From Streptomyces sp. CMB-StM0423 (GTDB lineage Bacteria; Actinomycetota; Actinomycetes; Streptomycetales; Streptomycetaceae), in contig NZ_CP025407.1 of assembly GCF_002847285.1 (NCBI RefSeq), positions 434,001 through 498,000 on the forward strand: a stretch of 64,000 nucleotides of DNA. Direction: 5' to 3'. A program made the translations under genes and the position numbers. Each line of letters starts with the position of its first letter. Position 1 is the first letter of the stretch. This document shows, one piece after another, positions 43,471-50,901 of the stretch. The notes beneath the pieces are model-generated. The model did no database searches and was not told where the DNA came from. It saw nothing but the letters and a program-made list of their open reading frames with translations.

Positions 43471-43646
43471 ACGAACTCACTCCTTGGCAGGCGGGACGGC
43501 AGGCGGGACCGCCCCTCCCCCGTCCGGCCGGGCGGCTGTCGGCAGAGGTTAGCGGATCCCTGGAACCACGGGTTCACCGCCCGTTCGCCTCGACCGGGTG
43601 GCGATCATCATTTCGCAGCTCGCACCCGTGCTCCAAACCGGGGCGG

Positions 43647-43659
43647 TAGTGTTCCGGCA
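43647..43659 (+). promoter_or_regulatory. Candidate -10 box for leaderless galE
   Basis: TAGTGT at 43647-43652 lies seven bases before the A of the galE ATG, and no ribosome site is visible. This is the layout of leaderless Streptomyces transcripts. No convincing -35. Confidence 0.35.
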
Positions 43660-44645
43660 TGACGTGGTTGATCACCGGCGGGGCCGGTTATATCGGCGCG
43701 CATGTCGTGCGGGCCATGGCGGGTGCCGGGGAGCGGGTCGTCGTGCTGGACGACGTGTCCACCGGCAATCCTGCCCGGCTGCCCGCGGACGTACCGCTGG
43801 TGCGCGGTACGTTCCTGGACCGGCTGCTGCTCGACCGCACCATCGCCGAGTACGACGTCACGGGCGTGCTGCACCTGGCGGCGAAGAAGCAGGTCGGCGA
43901 GTCGGTGGAGCAGCCGCTCTCGTACTACCGGGAGAACGTGCACGGCCTGGGCGTGCTGCTGGAGGCCGTGGTGGCCGCGGGCGTCCGCCGCTTCGTCCTC
44001 TCCTCCTCGGCCGCCGTCTACGGCATGCCCGACGTCGACCTCGTCACCGAGGACACCCCCTGCGTGCCGATCAACCCGTACGGCGAGACCAAGCTCGCCG
44101 GCGAGTGGCTGCTGCGGGCCACCGGGCGCGCGCACGGGCTGGCCACCGCCTGCCTGCGCTACTTCAACGTCGCCGGGTCCGCCGCCCCCGAGCTGGCGGA
44201 CACCGGGGTGTTCAACGTGGTCCCGATGTTCTTCGAGCGGCTGACCGCGCACCAGCCGATGCGGATCTTCGGCGACGACTACCCCACCCCCGACGGCACC
44301 TGCATCCGCGACTACGTGCACGTCGTCGACCTCGCCGACGCCCACCTGGCGGCGGCCCGCCGCGTCGCCGCCCCGGCGGTCTCCGGCGACCTGACGGTGA
44401 ACCTCGGCAGCGGCACCGGCGTGTCGGTGCGGGAGCTGGCCGACGTCGTGGCCGAGGTCACGGGGCGGCGCGAGCACGCCCCCGAGATCCTCCCCCGCCG
44501 CCCCGGGGACCCGGCCCGGGTGGTCGCGTCGTACGACCTGGCGGCCAAGGAGCTGGGCTGGCTGCCCCGGCTGGATGTGCGCGCCATGGTCGAGTCCGCC
44601 TGGGCGGGCTGGCTGCACCGCCATCCGGAGGCGCGGCGCGGCTGA
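43659..44645 (+). CDS. galE: UDP-glucose 4-epimerase GalE-like
   Basis: A 328-residue short-chain dehydrogenase-type epimerase. NAD motif GGAGYIG (7-13); catalytic Ser117 in SSSAAVYG and Tyr141/Lys145 in NPYGETK; RYFNVAGS and CIRDYVHVVDLA are GalE signatures. Divergent from the phosphotransferase operon, so it may provide UDP-galactose for the neighbouring glycosyltransferase (inference). There is no ribosome site; translation may be leaderless. Confidence 0.92.
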   Translation: MTWLITGGAGYIGAHVVRAMAGAGERVVVLDDVSTGNPARLPADVPLVRGTFLDRLLLDRTIAEYDVTGVLHLAAKKQVGESVEQPLSYYRENVHGLGVLLEAVVAAGVRRFVLSSSAAVYGMPDVDLVTEDTPCVPINPYGETKLAGEWLLRATGRAHGLATACLRYFNVAGSAAPELADTGVFNVVPMFFERLTAHQPMRIFGDDYPTPDGTCIRDYVHVVDLADAHLAAARRVAAPAVSGDLTVNLGSGTGVSVRELADVVAEVTGRREHAPEILPRRPGDPARVVASYDLAAKELGWLPRLDVRAMVESAWAGWLHRHPEARRG

Positions 44646-44687
44646 CCAGCCGAGACGCCCGCAGGAGCGTTTCCGCAGGTCAGACGA

Positions 44688-44702
44688 TGAAAACCGACTT
44701 CA
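44688..44702 (+). promoter_or_regulatory. Candidate Zur box upstream of zitB
   Basis: TGAAAACCGACTTCA keeps the arms of the Streptomyces Zur box (TGAAAA and TTCA; 10 of 15 positions against TGAAAATGATTTTCA) and lies about 100 bases before the zinc exporter start. In S. coelicolor, Zur with zinc activates zitB from an upstream site. The match is partial. Confidence 0.45.
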
Positions 44703-44803
44703 TGTCAAGGTTTGGCGAATACCCCCTGCCCGTAGTTCACTGAGATCGTCGGGCAGGCACGAGGGCCTGTCCGCGACCGCCTGGGAACCGGAGGGCATGC
44801 GGC

Positions 44804-45733
44804 ATGGGTGCAGGGCACGACCACTCCCACGGACCGTCCGGCGGCACGGCCTCCGCCGCGCACCGCGGCCGGCTGCGCATCGCCCTGGTCCTCACCCTGT
44901 CGGTGCTGGGGCTGCAGGTGGTCGGTGGGGTGATCACGGGCTCGCTGGCGCTCGTCGCGGATGCCGGGCACATGGCGACCGACGTGGTCGGGCTCTCCAT
45001 GGCGCTGCTGGCGATCCACTTCGCGAACCGGCCGACGAGCGAGCGGCGCACCTTCGGCTTCGCGCGGGCCGAGATCCTGGCGGCGCTGGCCAACTGTCTG
45101 CTGCTCTTCGGCGTCGGCGGCTACATCCTCTACCAGGCGGTCATGCGCTTCATGGACCCGCCGGAGATCGAGGGCGGGCTGACCTTCGCCTTCGGTGCCG
45201 CGGGCCTGGTGGTCAACCTGATCTCACTGGCCCTGCTGATGCGCGGCCGGCAGGAGAGCCTGAACGTGCGCGGTGCCTTCCTGGAGGTGCTGGCGGACGC
45301 GCTGGGCTCGGTCGCGGTGATCATCTCGGCGCTGGTCATCGTCACCACCGGCTGGCAGTACGCGGACCCGGTGGCCTCGCTCGCCATCGGCTCGATGATC
45401 ATCCCGCGGACGTTCCGGCTGCTGCGCGAGGCGCTGGACGTGCTGCTGGAGGCGGCGCCGAAGGACGTCGACGTCTCCGAGGTACGGACCCACATCCTGG
45501 CGCTGCCGGGCGTGGTGGAGCTGCACGATCTGCACGTGTGGACGATCACCTCGGGCATGCCGGTGATATCGGCCCACGTGGTCGTCAAGGAGAACGTGCT
45601 GCAGGCGGTGGGTCAGGAGAGGTTGCTGCACGATCTGCAGGGGTGCCTCGGCGATCACTTCGATGTCGCCCACTGTACGTTCCAGATCGAGCCGGTCGGA
45701 CACGCGGAGCATGAGGCAAATCTCTGTCATTGA
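44804..45733 (+). CDS. zitB: Cation diffusion facilitator zinc exporter
   Basis: A 309-residue CDF transporter. The N-terminus is His-rich (GHDHSHG); six TM helices follow, with the TM2 metal site DAGHMATD (53-60) and a TM5 motif EVLADALGS in which the usual His of HxxxD is Glu. The C-terminal cytoplasmic domain has LHDLHVWTITSGMPVISAH and ends in HAEHEANLCH, a possible metal-sensing tail. Placement just before idi matches S. coelicolor zitB (SCO6751), a Zur-activated zinc exporter. Confidence 0.9.
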   Translation: MGAGHDHSHGPSGGTASAAHRGRLRIALVLTLSVLGLQVVGGVITGSLALVADAGHMATDVVGLSMALLAIHFANRPTSERRTFGFARAEILAALANCLLLFGVGGYILYQAVMRFMDPPEIEGGLTFAFGAAGLVVNLISLALLMRGRQESLNVRGAFLEVLADALGSVAVIISALVIVTTGWQYADPVASLAIGSMIIPRTFRLLREALDVLLEAAPKDVDVSEVRTHILALPGVVELHDLHVWTITSGMPVISAHVVVKENVLQAVGQERLLHDLQGCLGDHFDVAHCTFQIEPVGHAEHEANLCH

Positions 45734-45840
45734 GCCGTCACCGGTAAGGCAGACTGAATGAGGTGTCCCGCCGTCCCCGCCCGCCGCGGAGGCCGGGATA
45801 CCCGTGCACGGACGCCGTAGATCGGACGCAAAGGATGGTC

Positions 45841-46401
45841 ATGCCGGCCGCTACCACCGAAGAGATCATGCTGGAGCTCGTCGACGAGAACGGCACCACG
45901 ATCGGCACCGCCGAGAAGATGTCCGCGCATCAGGCGCCGGGCCGGCTGCACCGGGCGTTCTCCGTGTTCCTCTTCGACACCGCCGGCCGGATGCTGATCC
46001 AGCAGCGGGCGCTCGGCAAGTACCACTCCCCCGGTGTGTGGTCCAACACCTGCTGCGGCCACCCCTTCCCGGGCGAGTCGCCGCTCGCCGCCGCGGCCCG
46101 CCGCACCTTCGAGGAGCTGGGGGTCTCACCCGCGCTGCTGGCCGAGGCCGGGACGGTCACGTACCACCACCCGGACCCCGCCTCGGGGCTGGTGGAGCAC
46201 GAGTACAACCACCTCTTCGCCGGGCTGCTGCGGGCCGAGCCGCGGCCGGCCGCCGACGAGGTCGGCGCGGTCGCCTTCGTCACGCCGGACGAGCTGGCCA
46301 AGCGGCACGCCGAGAACCCGTTCTCGGCGTGGTTCATGACGGTGCTCGACGCGGCCAGGCCGGCCATCCGGGAGCTGACGGGGCCATCCTCGGGGTGGTG
46401 A
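45841..46401 (+). CDS. idi: Isopentenyl-diphosphate delta-isomerase, type 1
   Basis: A 186-residue Nudix-fold isomerase interconverting IPP and DMAPP. The catalytic Cys is in NTCCGHP (Cys72 in front of GHP); the acidic partner lies in EHEYNHLF (from 119). ATG 45841 is preceded by AAAGGA. A longer reading from 45763 has no ribosome site. It supports isoprenoid synthesis for the hopanoid and terpene genes in the region. Its 3' end overlaps the opposite-strand ATPase gene by 68 bases. Confidence 0.94.
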   Translation: MPAATTEEIMLELVDENGTTIGTAEKMSAHQAPGRLHRAFSVFLFDTAGRMLIQQRALGKYHSPGVWSNTCCGHPFPGESPLAAAARRTFEELGVSPALLAEAGTVTYHHPDPASGLVEHEYNHLFAGLLRAEPRPAADEVGAVAFVTPDELAKRHAENPFSAWFMTVLDAARPAIRELTGPSSGW

Positions 46402-46864
46402 CGCCGGCGAGCGGGAGGGAGGCCCAGATCACCTTCCCGCCGTCGACGGTGTGCTGCACGTCGCAGGCACCGCCCGCCTCGCTCGTGATCGCCTTGACCA
46501 GCAGCAGTCCCCGGCCGCCCGTCTCCTCGTCGTCCGCCTGCAGGGCCTTCGGGCGGTACGGGTGCTGGTCCCGGACGGCGACGCGGACCCAGCCGGCGCC
46601 GACCGACAGCTCGACGCCGATCTCCGGGGAGAGCACGCCGGCGTGCCGGACCGCGTTCGTCACCAGCTCCGAGACGATCAGCAGCACGCCCTGCAGCAGG
46701 TCGTCGCCGATGGGGACGCGCCGCCGGACGAGGAGGTCGCGTACGGCGTGCCGGGACTGGGGCACGGAGGAGTCGAGCGCCGGGGCGTCGAACTTCCAGG
46801 TCCCCTCGTACGCCGCCGGGACCACCTGGCCGGGCTCGGGTCTCAGACTGCCGCCGTCGCTCAC
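46334..46864 (-). CDS. RsbW-like anti-sigma/serine kinase ATPase
   Basis: A 176-residue HATPase_c_2 protein. N-box LIVSELVTNAVRHAG and G-box ETGGRGLLLVKAI are complete. Such single-domain ATPases in Streptomyces act as anti-sigma factors or kinases of anti-anti-sigma factors. The start is uncertain: GTG 46864 (GCAGG 8 bases upstream) is used, with GTG 46873 next best; the reading frame stays open to GTG 47044. The last 22 codons run antisense into idi and are Pro/Trp-rich (PGWPAWPRRAPS), so the tail is unusual. Confidence 0.82.
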   Translation of the reverse strand: MSDGGSLRPEPGQVVPAAYEGTWKFDAPALDSSVPQSRHAVRDLLVRRRVPIGDDLLQGVLLIVSELVTNAVRHAGVLSPEIGVELSVGAGWVRVAVRDQHPYRPKALQADDEETGGRGLLLVKAITSEAGGACDVQHTVDGGKVIWASLPLAGVTTPRMAPSAPGWPAWPRRAPS

Positions 46865-47268
46865 CGCCGGCACCTGCTTTCGCCACCACTCACCCTCCGA
46901 GTGTTGGCAATCGCCGGAGCCCAACCCCCCGTCGAGCAGAACTTGACTGGCTTTCGTCACCTTCCGACCGGCTGCGCAATGACCGGTCTGGGTTGAGATC
47001 GAAATAATCGGTTGCCGATTCCCGTTACACCGTCGTACCTTCACAGTGCCCTGCAGTCGACGATTGGAGAAGGTGTTGCTCGTCTGAGGTCTCTACGGCA
47101 CCGTGCCCGCGGCATTCCCCGTGTGCGGCACGTGCGACCTCATGGCTCGAGCCACCTTCCTCTCCTGCAGGGCACCCAGCCCCGCTCCCGTTCCACCCGG
47201 CTCTCCCAGGTCGCCGTCCGGTGCCGACGCCGCCCCGTCGCACCCCTACGAGCTCACCGGGAGACGCC
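46865..47268 (+). promoter_or_regulatory. Structured leader region of ABC-F gene
   Basis: A 404-base gap holding divergent promoters and, for the ABC-F gene, nested inverted repeats: an 11-bp perfect pair at 47046-47056/47165-47175 and a 7-bp pair at 47085-47091/47136-47142. Two minute ORFs precede them: ATG at 46979 (5 codons) and GTG/TTG at 47073/47076 ending at TGA 47085-47087, after GGAGA. That TGA lies in the left arm of the 7-bp stem. This is the layout expected for ribosome-mediated attenuation, as known for several antibiotic-resistance ABC-F genes. No U-tract terminator is seen. Confidence 0.4.
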
Positions 47269-48894
47269 ATGTCATTTCCCTCCACGCCGCGCGCCGCGGC
47301 CTCCGTCATCTGCGCCGGGCTCGCCTTCGCCTGGCCCGACGGCACCACCGTCTTCGAGGACTTCGACCTCGCGGTCGGCCCCGGCCGCACCGGGCTGATC
47401 GGCCGCAACGGCACGGGCAAGTCCACGCTGCTGCGGCTGATGGCCGGGGAGCTGGCCCCGGCCGCCGGTACGGTCAAGGCCGCGGGCACGGTCGGCTACC
47501 TGCCGCAGAACCTCGTCCTGGACACCGCCGCGCGGGTCGACGAGGTGCTGGGCATCGACGGGGTGCGGCGCGCGCTGCACGCCATCGAGTCCGGTGACGT
47601 CGCCGAGGAGCACTTCACCGCCGTCGGCGACGACTGGGACGTCGAGGAGCGCGCCCGCGCCACCCTCGACCAGCTCGGCCTGGCGCACGTCGGCCTCGAC
47701 CGCACCATCGGCGAGGTCTCCGGCGGCGAGTCGGTGCTGCTGCGGCTGGCCGCGCTGCTGATGCGGCGGCCGGACGTGCTGCTGCTGGACGAGCCGACGA
47801 ACAACCTCGACCTGAAGGCCCGCCGCCGGCTGTACGCGGCCGTGGAGTCGTGGCCGGGCGTGATGGTGATCGTCAGCCACGACCGCGAGTTGCTCGACCG
47901 CGTCGACCAGGTCGCCGACCTGCGGGACGGCGAGGTCGCCTGGTACGGCGGCAACTTCACGGCGTACGAGGAGGCGCTGGCCGTCGAGCAGGAGGCCGCC
48001 GAGCGCACGGTGCGCTCCGCGGAGGCGGACCTGCGGCGGCAGAAGCGCGAGCTGGCCGACGCGCACGAGAAGCTGAGCAAGCGCAAGCGGTACGCCGACA
48101 AGCAGTTCGCGAACAAGCGCGAGCCGAAGATCATCATGAACCTGCGCAAGCGGGAGGCCCAGGTCTCCGCGGGCAAGCACCGCATCATGCACGAGGAGCG
48201 GCTGAGGGACGCCAAGGAGCGGCTCGACGAGGCGGAGGCGGCGGTACGGGACGACGACGAGATCCGCGTCGACCTGTCGTACACCGCCGTGCCCGCCGGC
48301 CGGGACGTGCTCATGCTGCGCGAGTTGGAGCTGCGCTACGGCGCACGGGTCCCGGCGCTGCAGGTGCGCGGCCCGGAGCGGATCGCGCTGACCGGGCGCA
48401 ACGGCGCGGGCAAGTCCACGCTGCTGCGCACGATCGCCGGTCAGCTCGCGCCGGTGGCGGGTTCGGCGTCGGTGCACGTGCCGCTGCGCTACCTGCCGCA
48501 GCGGCTCGACGTACTGGACGACGCGCTGAGCATCGTCGAGAACGTTGCCCTTCTGGCACCCGCGGCGACCAACCAGGAGATCCGCTCGCGGCTGGCCCGC
48601 TTCCTGTTCCGGCAGGGCCGGGCGGACCAGATCGTCGGCACGCTGTCGGGCGGGGAGCGGTTCCGCGCCACGCTGGCGGCGCTGATGCTGGCGGATCCCG
48701 CGCCGCAGTTGCTGATGCTGGACGAGCCGACGAACAACCTGGACATGGCGAGCGTCCGGCAGTTGGTGAAGGCGCTGGAGTCGTACGAGGGCGCGCTCGT
48801 GGTCGCCAGCCACGACGTGCCGTTCCTGCGCGACATCGGGATCACGCGCTGGCTGACGCTGGACGAGGAGTTGAGCGACATCGAGCCGCTGTAG
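47269..48894 (+). CDS. ABC-F family ATPase (ribosome-associated)
   Basis: A 541-residue twin-ATPase without membrane segments. Walker A motifs GRNGTGKST and GRNGAGKST, signatures SGGES and SGGER, and Walker B segments ending LLLDEPTNNLDL and LMLDEPTNNLDM. The interdomain linker (EKLSKRKRYADKQFANKREPK) is the charged coiled coil that reaches the ribosomal P-tRNA site in ABC-F proteins. The ATG follows GGGAG. It may be a resistance or translation factor; the structured leader argues for inducibility. Confidence 0.92.
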   Translation: MSFPSTPRAAASVICAGLAFAWPDGTTVFEDFDLAVGPGRTGLIGRNGTGKSTLLRLMAGELAPAAGTVKAAGTVGYLPQNLVLDTAARVDEVLGIDGVRRALHAIESGDVAEEHFTAVGDDWDVEERARATLDQLGLAHVGLDRTIGEVSGGESVLLRLAALLMRRPDVLLLDEPTNNLDLKARRRLYAAVESWPGVMVIVSHDRELLDRVDQVADLRDGEVAWYGGNFTAYEEALAVEQEAAERTVRSAEADLRRQKRELADAHEKLSKRKRYADKQFANKREPKIIMNLRKREAQVSAGKHRIMHEERLRDAKERLDEAEAAVRDDDEIRVDLSYTAVPAGRDVLMLRELELRYGARVPALQVRGPERIALTGRNGAGKSTLLRTIAGQLAPVAGSASVHVPLRYLPQRLDVLDDALSIVENVALLAPAATNQEIRSRLARFLFRQGRADQIVGTLSGGERFRATLAALMLADPAPQLLMLDEPTNNLDMASVRQLVKALESYEGALVVASHDVPFLRDIGITRWLTLDEELSDIEPL

Positions 48895-48900
48895 GCGGTA

Positions 48901-48937
48901 CGCACCCGGGCCCCGCCCGCAGGCGGTCCCGGGTGCG
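48901..48937 (+). terminator. Hairpin after ABC-F gene
   Basis: CGCACCCGGG (48901-48910) pairs with CCCGGGTGCG (48928-48937); the 17-base interior can extend the stem with CCGCC/GGCGG. Confidence 0.6.
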
Positions 48938-48963
48938 CGGCCGGCCGTGAGAGGCTGCCGGTC

Positions 48964-49758
48964 ATGAGCGAAGGCGAGCTGCGGTGCGGCGTCGGCGGCG
49001 GCGGCGTGGCGACCGTGGTCATCAGCAACCCGGCCAAGCGCAACGCGATGACGCCGGACATGTGGCGCGCGCTGCCCGGGCTGCTGGCGGGGCTGGCGGC
49101 GGACCGGGCGGTGCGTGCGGTGGTCCTCACCGGTGCCGGCGGCACGTTCTGCGCGGGCGCCGACATCGGCTCGCTGCGGGCCGGCAGCGAGGGCACGCAG
49201 GGCCTCGCCGAGGCCGCGGAGGAGGCGCTCGCCGCCTTCCCCAAGCCGACGCTCGCCGCCGTACGCGGGCACTGCGTGGGCGGCGGCTGCCAGCTCGCGG
49301 CCGCCTGCGACCTGCGGTTCGCCGCCGAGGACGCGCTGTTCGGGGTCACGCCGGCGAAGCTGGGCATCGTCTACCCTGCCGGTGCGACGCGCCGGCTGGT
49401 GCGTCTGGTCGGCCCGGCGACGGCGAAGTACCTGCTGTTCTCCGCCGAGTTGATCGGCGCCGCGCGGGCGCTGCGCACCGGCCTCGCGGACGAGGTGCTG
49501 CCCACGGCGGAACTCGGCGCGCGGGTCGCGGAGTTCACCGCGGTGCTCGCGGCGCGCTCGCAGCTCACCCAGGCGGCGGCGAAGGACTTCGCCGACACGG
49601 CCGCGGCGTACGGGGACGGGGGCGCGGCCGGCGACGCCGGGGCGGACGCGGCGCGTATCGCGCACTGGGCCCGGCAGGCGCGCGCGGCGGGCGAGACCGC
49701 GGAGGGCGTCGCCGCCTTCCTGGAGCGCCGCGAGCCGCGCTTCACCTGGTCCGTCTGA
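48964..49758 (+). CDS. Enoyl-CoA hydratase/isomerase-family protein
   Basis: A 264-residue crotonase-fold enzyme. Oxyanion-hole motifs: FCAGADIGSL and HCVGGGCQLAAACDLR; FGVTPAKLGIVYP is the typical third block. The classical hydratase Glu of the third block is replaced by the sequence AKLGIVYPAGATRRL, so isomerase or other chemistry is possible. No operon partner is obvious. The substrate is unknown. Confidence 0.88.
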   Translation: MSEGELRCGVGGGGVATVVISNPAKRNAMTPDMWRALPGLLAGLAADRAVRAVVLTGAGGTFCAGADIGSLRAGSEGTQGLAEAAEEALAAFPKPTLAAVRGHCVGGGCQLAAACDLRFAAEDALFGVTPAKLGIVYPAGATRRLVRLVGPATAKYLLFSAELIGAARALRTGLADEVLPTAELGARVAEFTAVLAARSQLTQAAAKDFADTAAAYGDGGAAGDAGADAARIAHWARQARAAGETAEGVAAFLERREPRFTWSV

Positions 49759-49838
49759 CGGCCTCGCGGCCCCCGGGCGTACGAACGGGCGGTCGCGCCC
49801 CCTTCTCGCGCTAAGCGTCCGCTCAGTAGCCTGGCGGC

Positions 49839-50702
49839 ATGACGTCACTCCCGCCGCGCGCCGGCCGCCGCTGCCAACAGGTCCTCAACCCGCTGCACTC
49901 GGCGATCTACTTCGCGCCGGAGTTCACCGAGGAGTTCGCCGGCATCGGCATCGACGGCTGGCACGCCGCGTACTTCACCGCCCGGTCCGCCGCCATGGGC
50001 CGCGTCGGTCCCGGCGTGGTCACCGCCGCCTTCTACAACTACAGCCACCGGCTGGCCGCGCAGCACCTGCCCGCCGCCTGGACGGCCGCCGACCCGGCCA
50101 CCGTGCTGGCGGCCCGGCTGCGCGTCGCCGACGCCGTGCTGCGGCGGCTGCTGGGCGAGGAGACGATCGCCTCGCCCGAGCTGGCCGAGGCCGCGGAGCT
50201 GGCGCAGCGCGCGGCGGCGGGCGGCGGGCGCGCCGGGCGGCCGCTCTACGCCGCCGAGGCGGACCTGCCGGTGCCGGACGCCCCGCACCTGGCCCTCTGG
50301 CACGCCGCCACCCAACTGCGCGAGCACCGCGGCGACAGCCATGACGCGGTGCTGGCCCACGCCGGGCTCGACGGGCTGGAGTCCCAGGTGACCCACACGG
50401 CCTCCGGTTTCGGCTTCACCCCGGAGTTCGCCCGGTACTCGCGCGGCTGGGAGGCCGAGGAGTGGGCCGCGGCGCAGGACCGGCTGCGGATCCGCGGGCT
50501 GCTGGCCGCGGACGGCGAGCTGACCGAGGCGGGCACGGCGCTGCGCAAGGAGCTGGAGGACGAGACGGACCGGGTGGACCTCGGCCCGTACGCGCGGCTG
50601 GGCGCCGCGGGCGTGGCGCGGCTGACAGAACTGGCCACCGGCTACACCACCGCCGCACTGGCCGCGGGGGCGATGCCGAAGGACATCTTCGGCAAGGGCT
50701 GA
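49839..50702 (+). CDS. SCO6745-family protein (helix-turn-helix-like)
   Basis: A 287-residue protein of a small actinobacterial family named after SCO6745. The block [39 protein letters not shown] near the N-terminus is highly characteristic. The C-terminal part is predicted helical and winged-helix-like ([17 protein letters not shown]). No function is established. It is alone on the plus strand between the hydratase and tex. Confidence 0.75.
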   Translation: MTSLPPRAGRRCQQVLNPLHSAIYFAPEFTEEFAGIGIDGWHAAYFTARSAAMGRVGPGVVTAAFYNYSHRLAAQHLPAAWTAADPATVLAARLRVADAVLRRLLGEETIASPELAEAAELAQRAAAGGGRAGRPLYAAEADLPVPDAPHLALWHAATQLREHRGDSHDAVLAHAGLDGLESQVTHTASGFGFTPEFARYSRGWEAEEWAAAQDRLRIRGLLAADGELTEAGTALRKELEDETDRVDLGPYARLGAAGVARLTELATGYTTAALAAGAMPKDIFGKG

Positions 50703-50754
50703 CGCGCCGGTCCCGGCCGGTCCCGGGCACGTCCCGCGCGCTCGTCCCGGGCCG

Positions 50755-50861
50755 GACCGGGGCAGGTCGGGCGCGCGTTCGGCGCCCGTACGGCCCTGTT
50801 CCGACCCGCCGGGCGACCGGGGCAGGTCCCGCCGGGCGCCCGGCTGTCAGTCGGACCTGCC
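50755..50861. repeat. Repeated GACCGGGGCAGGTC elements before tex
   Basis: A 14-base direct repeat at 50755-50768 and 50815-50828, exactly 60 bases apart, with the inverted core GACCTGCC at 50854-50861. The surrounding 200-base gap contains no gene that I can support. Confidence 0.5.
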
Positions 50862-50901
50862 ACAATGCACTCCGCCACAGATGACAGAAAGCGGGGCGGA
50901 C

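Noticed and set aside
44687..44743. 18-codon ORF (MKTDFMSRFG...) between galE and zitB
   Set aside because: No convincing ribosome site, untypical codon use, and it coincides with the presumed Zur-box/promoter region.
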